From Paenibacillus faecis (GTDB lineage Bacteria > Bacillota > Bacilli > Paenibacillales > Paenibacillaceae): a stretch of DNA of 64,000 nucleotides. This document shows positions 15,388 to 23,875 of this stretch, piece after piece. The first letter of the stretch is position 1. Every line of letters starts with the position of its first letter. Position numbers and translations under genes: made by a program. Under the pieces are notes generated by a model that ran no database searches, had not been told where the DNA came from, and saw only the letters and a list, made by a program, of their open reading frames with translations. Location: assembly GCF_008084145.1 (NCBI RefSeq), contig NZ_VSDO01000001.1:124001-188000 (forward strand), read 5' to 3'.

Positions 15388-17682
15388 TTAATTAACGGGG
15401 ATGGACGAACCGATCGCTTCCCGGCTGCGCTTGGCGGCCGAAACCATATTTTTCAGCGCCGCTACGGTTTCTTCCCTTCCGCGGGTTTTCAGCCCGCAAT
15501 CCGGATTGATCCAGAACAGCTTCGGATCAAGCACTTGCAGCGCCCGGCGGACCATCGCCATCATTTCCTCTTCGGAAGGCACCCGCGGACTGTGGATATC
15601 ATACACTCCAAGCCCGATGCCGAGCGGATAAGTATTCTCTTCGAAGCTCTGAATCAGCTCTCCGTGACTGCGTGACGTCTCGATGGAGATCACGTCGGCA
15701 TCCAGATCCCGAATCGCATCGATCATGTCGTGGAACTCGCAATAACACATGTGCGTATGAATTTGCGTAGTATCCCGAACTGAAGATGTCGTGATTTTGA
15801 ACGCTTTTACCGCCCAGTCGATATAGGCCCCACGGTCGGCCGGCTTCAGCGGGAATCCCTCCCGGAGCGCGGGTTCATCGACCTGGATCATCGTAATCCC
15901 GGCCTCTTCCAAAGCCTCCACTTCTTTGCGAAGCGCCAGGGCGATCTGATAAGCTACCGTCTCACGCGGTAAGTCGCTGCGGACAAACGACCAATTCAAT
16001 ACCGTGACTGGCCCCGTCAGCATGCCTTTGACCGGTTTCGAGGTCAATGACTGGGCGAATGCGGTCTCCTTGACCGTCATCGGACGGTCGAACTCCACGT
16101 CGCCGTAAATGAGCGGGGGCTTCACGCAGCGGGTACCGTAGGATTGGACCCAACCTCCCTTGGTAAACGCAAACCCCGGCAGTTTTTCCCCGAAAAACTC
16201 AACCATATCCGTCCGCTCAAACTCTCCGTGAACCAGTACGTCCAGGCCGATGTCCTCTTGAATCCCGATCCAGGTCCGGATCTCCTCCCGGATGAATTCG
16301 TCATACCGCTCGGTCGTCCATTCGCCTTTGCGCCACTTTTGGCGGGCCGCGCGCACTTCGGCGGTTTGCGGAAAGCTCCCGATCGTCGTGGTCGGCAGAA
16401 GCGGCAGGTTCCATACGCGCTGCTGCTCCGTGTGGCGAATTTCAAACGGGCTGAGCCGTTCGGCCGGCTGCTGCGCGATACGGTTCACCGCCTCCTGGAC
16501 GTTCTTGCGGCTGCGCGAAGGGTCCGCGTTCAAGCGTTCCAGGGCCTGGCGGCTTTCGGCCAGCAAGGCCGGGTTTTCGCCATGCAGCGCTTGGCGTAAA
16601 GCCGCGATTTCCTCCAGCTTCTCTTCCGCAAAGGCCATGGCATCCTTAAGCACCCCAGGCAAACCGTCTTCTCCTTGTGCCGATACCGGTACATGCAAGA
16701 GACTGCAGGAAGGCTGTATGATCAGGTCGGAATCGTCCGCCAGCAGCCCGGCGATCTCGTCGATAAAAGCCTGCACGGCCGGCAGATCGGACCGCCAAAT
16801 GTTGCGGCCGTCCACCACTCCCGCCGCCAGCGTCTTGCCGCCCGGAAAACCATGCTGCCGCAGAGCCTGCAGGTTCCCTTCCCGGCCATGCACGAAATCC
16901 AGCCCAATCCCGCGCACCGGGAGAGCGACGATTTCCTCGTAGCGTTCAACGGCGTCAAAATAGGTTTGCAGCAGAATCCGCGCTTGCGGTACCTCCGCCG
17001 AAATCGTCCGATAGATATCCTGAAGCAGCGCCAGGTCCTCATCCGATACGAAGGTTACAAGCCCCGGTTCGTCGACTTGGATCCACGCGGCTCCTTCCTG
17101 CTCCAGCTCGCGCAAAACGCGGACATACAACGGCAACAATTTTTGGCTCCATTCCCGCAGGTTGCCGGACGCCCCTTTGGACAGCTTCAGGAAAGAGTAC
17201 AATCCGAGAACGACCGGCTTGCCGTCGATCCCCAACTTCTCTTTGGCTTCACGATAGGCCTGCAGCGGAAGATTGGCCGTAAGCTCAGGTTCCCTGTTCC
17301 CGAGCTCGGGGACGATATAATGGTAGTTCGTATTAAACCATTTGGTCATCTCGCTGGCCGCGGCGGTTTTGCTGCCTCTGGCCACCGCATAGTAGGTCTC
17401 GAGCGGAACCGGTCCTCCGTCGTATTCGAAACGTTCGGGGACGAGCCCAAACATCACGGCAGTGTCCAATACCTGATCATAATAGGAAAAGTCACCGACC
17501 GGGATCCAATCAATCCCTTTATTCTTTTGCAACTTCCAATGCTCGCTGCGGATTTCGGCCAACTGCCGGTGAAGCTCCGCCTCCTCTAGCTTTCCGCTCC
17601 AGTACGCCTCGATCGCTTTTTTCCATTCCCGCTGCTTGCCGATTCTGGGGAAACCCAAATTTCCGCTCGTAATTCTACTCAT
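15388..17682 (-). CDS. metE: Cobalamin-independent methionine synthase
   Basis: 764-aa enzyme transferring a methyl group from 5-methyltetrahydropteroyltri-glutamate to homocysteine. N-terminal domain starts GNLGFPRIGKQREWKKAIE; the C-terminal catalytic domain contains TTTIGSFPQTAEVR, VHGEFERTDMVEFFGE, ITMIQVDEPALREG and THMCYCEF, supplying the zinc ligands (His/Cys of HMCY, Glu, and Cys in NPDCGLKTRG). Start ATG 17682 is preceded by TTGAGGAGG. It lies directly behind a cobalamin riboswitch with a terminator, so the enzyme should be made only when vitamin B12, the cofactor of the alternative MetH, is scarce. Confidence 0.97.
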   Translation of the reverse strand: MSRITSGNLGFPRIGKQREWKKAIEAYWSGKLEEAELHRQLAEIRSEHWKLQKNKGIDWIPVGDFSYYDQVLDTAVMFGLVPERFEYDGGPVPLETYYAVARGSKTAAASEMTKWFNTNYHYIVPELGNREPELTANLPLQAYREAKEKLGIDGKPVVLGLYSFLKLSKGASGNLREWSQKLLPLYVRVLRELEQEGAAWIQVDEPGLVTFVSDEDLALLQDIYRTISAEVPQARILLQTYFDAVERYEEIVALPVRGIGLDFVHGREGNLQALRQHGFPGGKTLAAGVVDGRNIWRSDLPAVQAFIDEIAGLLADDSDLIIQPSCSLLHVPVSAQGEDGLPGVLKDAMAFAEEKLEEIAALRQALHGENPALLAESRQALERLNADPSRSRKNVQEAVNRIAQQPAERLSPFEIRHTEQQRVWNLPLLPTTTIGSFPQTAEVRAARQKWRKGEWTTERYDEFIREEIRTWIGIQEDIGLDVLVHGEFERTDMVEFFGEKLPGFAFTKGGWVQSYGTRCVKPPLIYGDVEFDRPMTVKETAFAQSLTSKPVKGMLTGPVTVLNWSFVRSDLPRETVAYQIALALRKEVEALEEAGITMIQVDEPALREGFPLKPADRGAYIDWAVKAFKITTSSVRDTTQIHTHMCYCEFHDMIDAIRDLDADVISIETSRSHGELIQSFEENTYPLGIGLGVYDIHSPRVPSEEEMMAMVRRALQVLDPKLFWINPDCGLKTRGREETVAALKNMVSAAKRSREAIGSSIPVN

Positions 17683-17742
17683 AATATAAAGCCTCCTCAA
17701 CTAGTCTCTCGATAAATGATAGTAAATGCGTTAACGCGGTAA

Positions 17743-17782
17743 AATAAAAAAGGCCTTCTCTAGGCTATGCTAAAGAAGACCT
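17743..17782 (-). terminator. Riboswitch-controlled terminator before metE
   Basis: Minus-strand AGGTCTTCTTT (17772-17782) pairs with AGAGAAGGCCT (17751-17761) with G-T wobbles, then TTTTTTATTTT. It lies between the cobalamin aptamer and metE, so B12 binding would favour it. Confidence 0.82.
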
Positions 17783-17849
17783 TCGTATAGTTGTCCGATG
17801 GTTCGAATCTTTAACACCTCCCTATCTCCCGTAGGTACAGCAGTGTTGC

Positions 17850-18035
17850 CGAAAGAGGCAGGTCTCCTGGCTTCGGAGTTTAGCGCCGACCATGCAGCCT
17901 TCCCAGTGTCTTTCCGACACCAGTGGCCATTTCACGCATGGCGGCTCCTCCGTTACAGTGGCGGGACCGCGCCGGCATTTCACCGGTCTTCCCTTTTAAG
18001 CTTCAACCGCGGCTGAAGCACCTCTTCCCACATTA
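17850..18035 (-). promoter_or_regulatory. Cobalamin (AdoCbl) riboswitch upstream of metE
   Basis: On the minus strand the conserved blocks occur in order: GGGAAGACCGGTGAAATGCC, GGTCCCGCCACTGTAA, and the B12-box-type GAAGCCAGGAGACCTGCC. The 5' paired element begins AAGAGGTGCTTCAGCCGCGG. This is the class-I cobalamin aptamer. The intervening variable helix contains an intact GTGTCGGAAAGACAC hairpin. Confidence 0.95.
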
Positions 18036-18113
18036 TGCAATTTTTAAGTATGAACTAAATACTAACGGATGTTACGGCATAATTCAACAGTAATCTTATC
18101 GGAATCTACTATA

Positions 18114-18476
18114 TTAATTAAAATTATCCGCTACCGCTTTATTAAGCATACCGATACAGCGGTCGAGATCCGTTTTGACCTGCTTTTTGTAAAGCTTGGC
18201 TTTTTCCGCCCCGTCATCGGTAAAATGGTACAGCACGATTTCCTGAAAATCGACGCTGGGATCATTGCCTTTCAAATGCTTGGTCCGGTAAAGAATCCCC
18301 TCCTGCACCAATTCGTGAAGGGCCCGGTAAATTTCACTCTGCGGCGGCACATAGCCAAACGGTTTGAACTCTTCTTTTAGTTCCTCCAGCATTTGATAAC
18401 CGTATCCCCTGCGCTGCTCCACTTTCGTGATCAAAAATAATTTCAAGTAAGCCCGCTGTGCAATCATAAATGCCAT
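18114..18476 (-). CDS. rtp: Replication terminator protein (RTP) homologue
   Basis: 120-aa winged-helix protein. From memory of Bacillus subtilis RTP (122 aa), similarity runs end to end: QRAYLKLFLIT versus QRAFLKLYMIT, EIYRALHELVQEGIL versus EVYRSLHELLDDGIL, and AKLYKKQVKTDLDRC versus AKLYKKQLKVELDRC. RTP dimers bind Ter sites and stop replication forks in one direction by blocking the helicase. The C-terminal helix (about 90-118) is the dimerisation helix. ATG 18476 is preceded by GGGGTGAG; a GTG three codons earlier is possible. A PadR-like regulator is the alternative reading. Its promoter overlaps a Ter-like sequence, suggesting autoregulation. Confidence 0.82.
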   Translation of the reverse strand: MAFMIAQRAYLKLFLITKVEQRRGYGYQMLEELKEEFKPFGYVPPQSEIYRALHELVQEGILYRTKHLKGNDPSVDFQEIVLYHFTDDGAEKAKLYKKQVKTDLDRCIGMLNKAVADNFN

Positions 18477-18502
18477 AGCCCTCACCCCTGTTTCTTATGA
18501 CC

Positions 18503-18532
18503 AATATAACTGAAGTGTAAAATTTGTACAAC
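18503..18532 (-). promoter_or_regulatory. rtp promoter overlapping a Ter-like sequence
   Basis: Minus-strand TTGTAC (18526-18531), 17 bp, TATATT (18503-18508). The -35 and spacer read TTGTACAAATTTTACA, close to the core of Bacillus Ter half-sites (ATGTACTAAATTTTCA from memory) with one base missing. Confidence 0.5.
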
Positions 18533-19059
18533 CGGGGAAGCTGCGCTGTTATTACTGTAGATGTAAGTTTTCAAGGTACGTGGATAGGAACTGTTAAAAT
18601 CGAAGTTGCTGGATACGTTTAGGTCTGTTTTTCTATTATGAATTTTTCATATATTGAAATTATATAAATAGAAAATCGTCCGGGTTCATAAAAACAGCTT
18701 CGTTCAAGTGATTAATATCACAATAGTCGTTCCGATTGCCTTTTTCGTCCTGCATGCCACTTTCTAGCCCACGTCCCTTTTGGGCCTGCTCAAAATGAAA
18801 GGGGGCGTCGGCAAACCCGGGGCACCGATCAGGCCAAACGAGAGCTGGGATACAGCTAAAAAGCCATACTAAAAGCGCGGACGCCAACCTGTTTCCTTGG
18901 CGATCCGCGCTTTTTGATTTAACATTCTGCCGGTCGCTTCCGCCGGACCTTCCGCTGACCAGTTATCGCTGCAGGTCGCACATGACCTGTCTTCAGTTTA
19001 ATCCCGATCACCGCCATAAGCGTGATTCTCACAAAAGGCAAAGATCCATCCTGGGGGTG
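18533..19059. other. Intergenic region between rtp and the sugar cluster
   Basis: About 530 bp without a convincing gene. It holds an AT-rich stretch (18630-18670, including TATGAATTTTTCATA) and a terminator (18871-18915). A 75-codon minus-strand frame at 18660-18887 has no ribosome site and was not accepted. Confidence 0.5.
18871..18915 (-). terminator. Terminator of the permease-ROK-SIS-nucleotidyltransferase operon
   Basis: Stem AAAAGCGCGGA/TCCGCGCTTTTT with an inner GCCAA/TTGGC helix; usable in both directions. It lies about 145 bp beyond the last stop codon of the operon. Confidence 0.75.
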
Positions 19060-20445
19060 TTACCAGCCATAACGATGAGGGCCCCATGCTTTTTTTACGA
19101 GCTGTTGTTGATCCAGGTGAAGCAAGGTGCGCGACGGAACATCCTGCTCCACCAGCACAGCCGGTCCGATCACGCTGTTGGAACCGATTTTGACACCGGG
19201 CATATATAGCGACGCGATACCTGTCCTTGTATAGTCGCCAAAATAAACGGCATTTCCGAACTTTTCCGGAAACTCCGTTCTGCCTTGCACCTTCTGCATT
19301 TGCGGCAAATCGTCAAAACGCAGTACGCCGATCGTAACCCCGGCCGCGATATCGGTGGAAGTGCCGACAACGCCGAAAACTTCCCCATAGTGAGTAAAGC
19401 TCACATTATCAAACGTGATTCCTTCAAATTCGGCGCAATGACCGATACGATTCCGGTTGCCGATAACGCTGAAATCCCCGATTTTACAGTAGTCCGTAAT
19501 AACGCAGTCGGCGCCGATTACCGAATTGGCGCCTATAATCGCTCCATTCTCGATAATCGTTCCCTTACCGATGACGGCATTTCCTTTAATTTGCACGTTC
19601 CTGCCAACAATCACCCCTTCGCCCAGGATAACCTGTCCTTTGATCTCGGCAGACGGATGAATGACGGCGGAATCCGGGATGCTGCTCTCCATGAGAGTTT
19701 TAATTTCGTGGTCCAATACAAGATGAGCGGCCTGCAATAAATGCCACGGTTTATCTATATCGATCACGGCGGTTTCTGCGCAATGCGCGGTTACGCGACA
19801 ACCGGCTTCGATCATGATCTGTAACGACTGCTCAAGCGCCGCTTCCATCGGCGGCATCATACCGACATTCACATGGGTCATAAACCCGGGATTTTGAGTT
19901 AGTGCGGATTGCAGAGCCGCCGTTCTGGCTGCATAAACACCCAATAACCGATGATTTACGTAGTGCGGACGCGGATGTCCATAAATCTGCAGCACCTCCT
20001 TGTCGCTGACGTTGGCGCAGAACCAATCTTGCGTCCGCTCCTGATCCAGCGGTTTAACCAGAAGATCCGCATCGCTTCCGGAATCGGACGATTGACGAAT
20101 AAACTTTTGCATTGCCGCTTGCGTCGTAACGATATCCCCGTAAACAATCAGCACCTTTTCGTCAGTAACCATCGGCAGCAACCGTTCCAACGTGTCCGCC
20201 GTCCCTTGCGGAGCCGACACCGACACTACTTCTACACCTTCGATTCCGTGGCACAGCGATTTCAAACGCTTGTCGAGATAGTCCGCCGCAACGATAATGC
20301 GTTCCATAGACAGACTCTTCAGATGACCGATCATTCGCGAGAGAACAGACTGGCCGGCAACCGGCAAAGCGGCTTTCGGCCAATATTCATTGTAGGGCCA
20401 TAGCTTGGAGCCCTTTCCAGCAGCAAGTATAATCGCAGTTTTCAC
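19060..20445 (-). CDS. Sugar-phosphate nucleotidyltransferase with left-handed beta-helix domain
   Basis: 461-aa bifunctional-looking protein. The N-terminal 225 residues are a nucleotidyltransferase: AIILAAGKGSKLWPYNEYWPK (phosphate loop and Lys), VLIVYGDIVT (metal-binding Asp), AVIDIDKPWHL. From about residue 250 a left-handed beta-helix of hexapeptide repeats follows (GQVILGEGVIVGRNVQIKG, then IGKGTIIENGAIIG), the GlmU/GMPPB layout. It should activate a hexose- or hexosamine-1-phosphate to an NDP-sugar; whether it also acetylates is unclear. GTG 20445 has GAGG nine bases upstream. Last gene of a four-gene operon behind a SIS isomerase, ROK kinase and permease. Confidence 0.85.
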   Translation of the reverse strand: MKTAIILAAGKGSKLWPYNEYWPKAALPVAGQSVLSRMIGHLKSLSMERIIVAADYLDKRLKSLCHGIEGVEVVSVSAPQGTADTLERLLPMVTDEKVLIVYGDIVTTQAAMQKFIRQSSDSGSDADLLVKPLDQERTQDWFCANVSDKEVLQIYGHPRPHYVNHRLLGVYAARTAALQSALTQNPGFMTHVNVGMMPPMEAALEQSLQIMIEAGCRVTAHCAETAVIDIDKPWHLLQAAHLVLDHEIKTLMESSIPDSAVIHPSAEIKGQVILGEGVIVGRNVQIKGNAVIGKGTIIENGAIIGANSVIGADCVITDYCKIGDFSVIGNRNRIGHCAEFEGITFDNVSFTHYGEVFGVVGTSTDIAAGVTIGVLRFDDLPQMQKVQGRTEFPEKFGNAVYFGDYTRTGIASLYMPGVKIGSNSVIGPAVLVEQDVPSRTLLHLDQQQLVKKAWGPHRYGW

Positions 20446-20456
20446 TTAACCCGGCC

Positions 20457-21179
20457 TCACTTTACGTAGGTTTTAAACAATTGATCGTTGTATTGGTCGG
20501 CACCATCTAAATTGCTGCTCTTAAAAACGGGCGGCTCGAACCCCGCTTCCACCAATTCATTTAAAATCGTCACCAACAGGGTTTGCGCCAATGCGATGCC
20601 GGCAAAGCTGGATGTCGGCCCCGTAGGCGTTTCCAACCCGTTCACGCGGAATGCGGCGTCGCCCTTTTCGGCGCCGTTGTCCAAAATGACATCGGCTAAT
20701 TCATACAATTTCTTGCCGCTTTGATGGCGCGAAGTGACTTGCGAAGAATGCGACATGCTGGTCATGGCAATAACGGCCGCCCCCATTTCGCGCGCTTTGA
20801 TGGCCATTTCCACGACGACAGGGTTCCGGCCGGAATTGGAGACGATCATAACCGTATCCTGGTTTCCGACTTCTTTCAGCTTGAGCAGCACCTCGGCATA
20901 TCCTTCAAGGCGTTCCAGATAAGTGCTCTTATTGGGCTCTTCATGGAGCATCAAACTGGGTTCCAGAATCGCTTTAATTAATGCCAAACCGCCCGCTCTG
21001 TTATACAGTTCTTCCGCAATCATATGAGAATGTCCGCTGCCGAAAACGTAAAATCGTCCTCCGGCCAGTATCGACTTTTTCACGATTTGCGCCGCTTGCA
21101 GGATATTTTCCTGCTGGTTAAGAACCGCCTCCTTCAAGTGCTCCATCAAGAATTCGCCATAGGTTTGAATTATGTTCAT
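20457..21179 (-). CDS. SIS-domain phosphosugar-binding protein
   Basis: 240-aa single-SIS-domain protein, of the GmhA/UPF0309 sort. The phosphosugar site is visible as FYVFGSGHSHMIAEEL (about 43-58), and MIVSNSGRNPVVVEMAI (about 110-126) gives the conserved SNSG phosphate-binding loop, followed by the EK-containing C-terminal helix. Such proteins isomerise or deaminate ketose/aldose phosphates, cleave lactyl ethers (MurQ) or deglycate fructosamine phosphates (FrlB, two-SIS). Start ATG 21179 follows ATGGAGGA. Its place between a kinase and a nucleotidyltransferase implies a phosphorylated amino sugar as substrate. Confidence 0.86.
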   Translation of the reverse strand: MNIIQTYGEFLMEHLKEAVLNQQENILQAAQIVKKSILAGGRFYVFGSGHSHMIAEELYNRAGGLALIKAILEPSLMLHEEPNKSTYLERLEGYAEVLLKLKEVGNQDTVMIVSNSGRNPVVVEMAIKAREMGAAVIAMTSMSHSSQVTSRHQSGKKLYELADVILDNGAEKGDAAFRVNGLETPTGPTSSFAGIALAQTLLVTILNELVEAGFEPPVFKSSNLDGADQYNDQLFKTYVK

Positions 21180-21194
21180 CTTGTTTTTCCTCCA

Positions 21195-22187
21195 TTATAT
21201 TTTTTTAGTTAAACTCGCAATGAGTCGTTTCGCTCCCCATAACCCGCTCTTATCTCCCAGCTCCGCAGCTTTTACCTGAATTCGGTCCTGCTGAATCTTA
21301 AATAAATGTCTGTTCATTTCGGAGGCAATAATCGGAAACAGCACGGCGCTCTGCTGCATCACCCCCCCTCCGAAAATGATGGCTTCAGGGTTTAGCACAT
21401 GCGCCAAATTGGCTGCTGCAATCCCCAGATATGTTCCTGCATTCCGGATAATGGTCTGACATGCCGAATCCCCTTGTTCGGCCGCTAAAAAAACGGTCTC
21501 TGCCGACACCTCATCCATCCGGCCGTTGGACAAACTCGCGACGATATCCGATTTCCCTTGCAAAAGCAGTTGTTTACCTTGCAGCCCGATCGCGGTGCCC
21601 GAAGCTATCGCCTCCAAACAACCATAATTTCCGCAGGAGCATAAAGGACCGTTAGGGATTATCGTCATATGCCCGATTTCCCCCGCCAAATCCTGGTGGC
21701 CGCGGTACACTTGGCCGTCTATAATCACAGCTCCGCCGATCCCCGTACTTACCGTGATATACACCATTTGCTTCATACCTCGGCCCGCACCGTACCAGGC
21801 TTCACCGAGGCCGGCGCAATTCCCGTCGTCGTCGATGTGCACGCTAATTCCGCCGCACTCCGCCCGGAGCCGCTCAGCCACCGGATAGTTGACCCACTTC
21901 AGATTTCCGGTAAAATGCACGATTCCTTCTTTCGTGTTTAGCGGCCCCGGCACACTGACGCCGATTCCCGACAAGGTACTGCCGGACAGATTCAATTCCT
22001 CTTTAAGCTCGGTAAGAGTGGCGGCGATACGCTTGGTAATATCGTCGGGGCCTTTCAAAGCATCCGTAGAGATGCGTTTCGTCGCTAAAAGAGCGTCGTC
22101 GGAAGCAATTCCCGCTATTATTTTTGTGCCTCCGATATCAACCACACCATACAAAACTTCATGCTTCCGGGTTGATTCTTGTATCAT
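21195..22187 (-). CDS. ROK-family sugar kinase
   Basis: 330-aa kinase of the ROK family (repressor-ORF-kinase) without a DNA-binding N-terminus, hence an enzyme. Phosphate loop DIGGTKIIAGI, catalytic Asp in HIDDDGNCAGLGEAW, STGIGGAVI motif, and the structural zinc site CSCGNYGCLEA all present. Family substrates are glucose, ManNAc, GlcNAc, fructose. ATG 22187 has AAGGA nine bases before it; upstream ATGs lie inside the permease gene, which it overlaps by 29 bp. Together with the SIS protein and the nucleotidyltransferase it would phosphorylate an imported sugar or sugar conjugate. Confidence 0.92.
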   Translation of the reverse strand: MIQESTRKHEVLYGVVDIGGTKIIAGIASDDALLATKRISTDALKGPDDITKRIAATLTELKEELNLSGSTLSGIGVSVPGPLNTKEGIVHFTGNLKWVNYPVAERLRAECGGISVHIDDDGNCAGLGEAWYGAGRGMKQMVYITVSTGIGGAVIIDGQVYRGHQDLAGEIGHMTIIPNGPLCSCGNYGCLEAIASGTAIGLQGKQLLLQGKSDIVASLSNGRMDEVSAETVFLAAEQGDSACQTIIRNAGTYLGIAAANLAHVLNPEAIIFGGGVMQQSAVLFPIIASEMNRHLFKIQQDRIQVKAAELGDKSGLWGAKRLIASLTKKI

Positions 22188-23622
22188 TTTTTTTGAATCC
22201 TTCAAGTTCATCAGGTCGTTCATCCCCCGCATGGTTCATGATCTTCTCAAGGCGGTCCAGCATGTCTCCGCCCTTCTTTCTCAACAAGAAGCCGCAAATC
22301 ACTCCGACCGCAATGTAAATTGCGACTAGCAGTAAAATCAGATTATAAGGCCAAGTCGGCAGTGGAAATAAAGTTCCGTAAATCGGCAGCAGCATGAACA
22401 ATCCGCCGATCCCCGGTGTGATGGCATGAATCCACCAATTAAAATGTAAGGGATCGTGCCTTTTCATAAATCGGTATAACGAAATGGAAGCAATCACATA
22501 TAAGAGCAAAATAGGCAATGTTCCAAAAGATCCCAGAAAGCCGTAGCCATTTGGATAGGGGCCGAATAAAATGCCGATCGTAAGAGCCAGGATGATCGTA
22601 CACAGGGATACCGTATGAATTGAATTTTTGGGGGCCGAGAGTTTGGGATCGATTTTGCCGAAAAATTTCGGCAGAACACCGTCGCGTCCCATGGCAAAAA
22701 TCACTCGCACCGTCGCATTGTTTAGTGCCAAACTTACGGCAAAGGCGCTGAGAATTCCCGCTATATCGACCGCCCAGCGCATGCCCGAGCCGACGTATCT
22801 GCTTGCCAGGTCCTCCATCGGGATGGTCGCTGCGGCAAAGTCCGCCCCCTTGCTTGGGCCATAGCCGATGGCCATCGCATAAGTCATAAAGATATAGAAA
22901 ATGCCGACCCCGATTACCGAGCCCCAGATCGCCTTGGGAATATTTTTACGCGGATTCGACGTTTCTTCGGCAACGGTAGCCGCCGATTCAAACCCCATAA
23001 AGGTCATCATGGCGAAGATCATTCCGAAGAAAACGCCACCCCAGCTTGTCGGCGAATGCTGCGGCGTAAATACGGACAAGGTGTTTCCTTCCGCCCCGCC
23101 TTTGACAATAATGAAAACCGCCAAGAGGAGGAGAACCAACACCTCAAAGGCAACGAAAAACATATCCGTTTTCATCGAGTTGCTTATCCCCCGCAGCGAT
23201 AACCACCAAATGATCCCAGCAAACAGTAGAGCGACTAAAATCCAGTTGAGCTCAATGCCGAGCAGCGACTTGCATACGGAAGACGTGAAAAATGCCGCGG
23301 CCAGCAAATTTTGGGGATAAAATACAAAATATCCGCTGAACAACAGCCAACCTGAGACAAATCCGGCAACTTTGCCGAGTCCCGCCGAATTATAGGCGAA
23401 AAATGAGCCGGCATGGGGCAATCTTTTGGCAAATTGAACGATTGTATTAGCGACAAAGAGAGAGCCGATTAACGAAACAATAAATGCGAGGGGCACAGCA
23501 CCGCCGGCTCGTTGTGCGACAACCTGCGGGGCAAACATCATTCCTGCAGCGGGAGCCATAATCGCAATCGACATGGCGATGGCACCCGGCCAACTTATTG
23601 CATTCTTCTTAAGTTCACTCAT
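22159..23622 (-). CDS. APC-superfamily permease
   Basis: 487-aa transporter with 12 predicted membrane helices. Family landmarks: the helix-1 break ISWPGAIAMSIAIMAPAAGM, GGAVPLAFIVSLIGSLFVANT, and FMGFESAATVAEETSNPRKNIPKAI (the conserved GFE and E-E-x-x-NP-R segment of helix 6-7). APC permeases import amino acids, polyamines or conjugates; fructoselysine permease FrlA belongs here. ATG 23622 follows GAAAGGGGGGA. It heads an operon of a kinase, SIS protein and nucleotidyltransferase, which points to a sugar-amino acid conjugate or amino sugar rather than a plain amino acid; inference. Confidence 0.88.
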   Translation of the reverse strand: MSELKKNAISWPGAIAMSIAIMAPAAGMMFAPQVVAQRAGGAVPLAFIVSLIGSLFVANTIVQFAKRLPHAGSFFAYNSAGLGKVAGFVSGWLLFSGYFVFYPQNLLAAAFFTSSVCKSLLGIELNWILVALLFAGIIWWLSLRGISNSMKTDMFFVAFEVLVLLLLAVFIIVKGGAEGNTLSVFTPQHSPTSWGGVFFGMIFAMMTFMGFESAATVAEETSNPRKNIPKAIWGSVIGVGIFYIFMTYAMAIGYGPSKGADFAAATIPMEDLASRYVGSGMRWAVDIAGILSAFAVSLALNNATVRVIFAMGRDGVLPKFFGKIDPKLSAPKNSIHTVSLCTIILALTIGILFGPYPNGYGFLGSFGTLPILLLYVIASISLYRFMKRHDPLHFNWWIHAITPGIGGLFMLLPIYGTLFPLPTWPYNLILLLVAIYIAVGVICGFLLRKKGGDMLDRLEKIMNHAGDERPDELEGFKKNDTRINPEA

Positions 23623-23723
23623 ACGAATCCCCCTTTCAATATGGCCCAAAAAATGTTACCGCTTTCACCAGGACTTGAACGATCTACACGGCTGTCCCTC
23701 CCTCACTGGTTTTTTCTTTTAGC

Positions 23724-23787
23724 GACATTACAAATATGATGTCTAAAGAATCTATAATCTTAAACTCTTCAGATGAGTTGATTATAT
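23724..23787. promoter_or_regulatory. Inverted repeats upstream of the APC permease operon
   Basis: Two nested symmetric elements precede the operon: GACAT (23724-23728)...ATGTC (23739-23743), and a larger one with TATAATC and AACTC matching GAGTT and GATTATA on the minus strand (about 23752-23787). Either could be an operator for the adjacent GntR/UTRA regulator; neither matches a site I know. Confidence 0.35.
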
Positions 23788-23823
23788 CATGATTCCTTTT
23801 CTCTGCAACATTTTTTTGGCAAC

Positions 23824-23846
23824 AAAAAAAGCCGCTCACGCGGCTT
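23824..23846 (-). terminator. Terminator of the GntR/UTRA regulator gene
   Basis: Stem AGCCGC/GCGGCT with a four-base loop and seven T on the minus strand, about 30 bp after the regulator stop. Confidence 0.9.
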
Positions 23847-23875
23847 TGGCTTCAAATCGTTGAAAGATTGGGGTT

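Noticed and set aside
18660..18887. 75-codon minus-strand frame starting MASALLVWLF
   Set aside because: No ribosome binding site, overlaps a terminator, and its composition is not protein-like.
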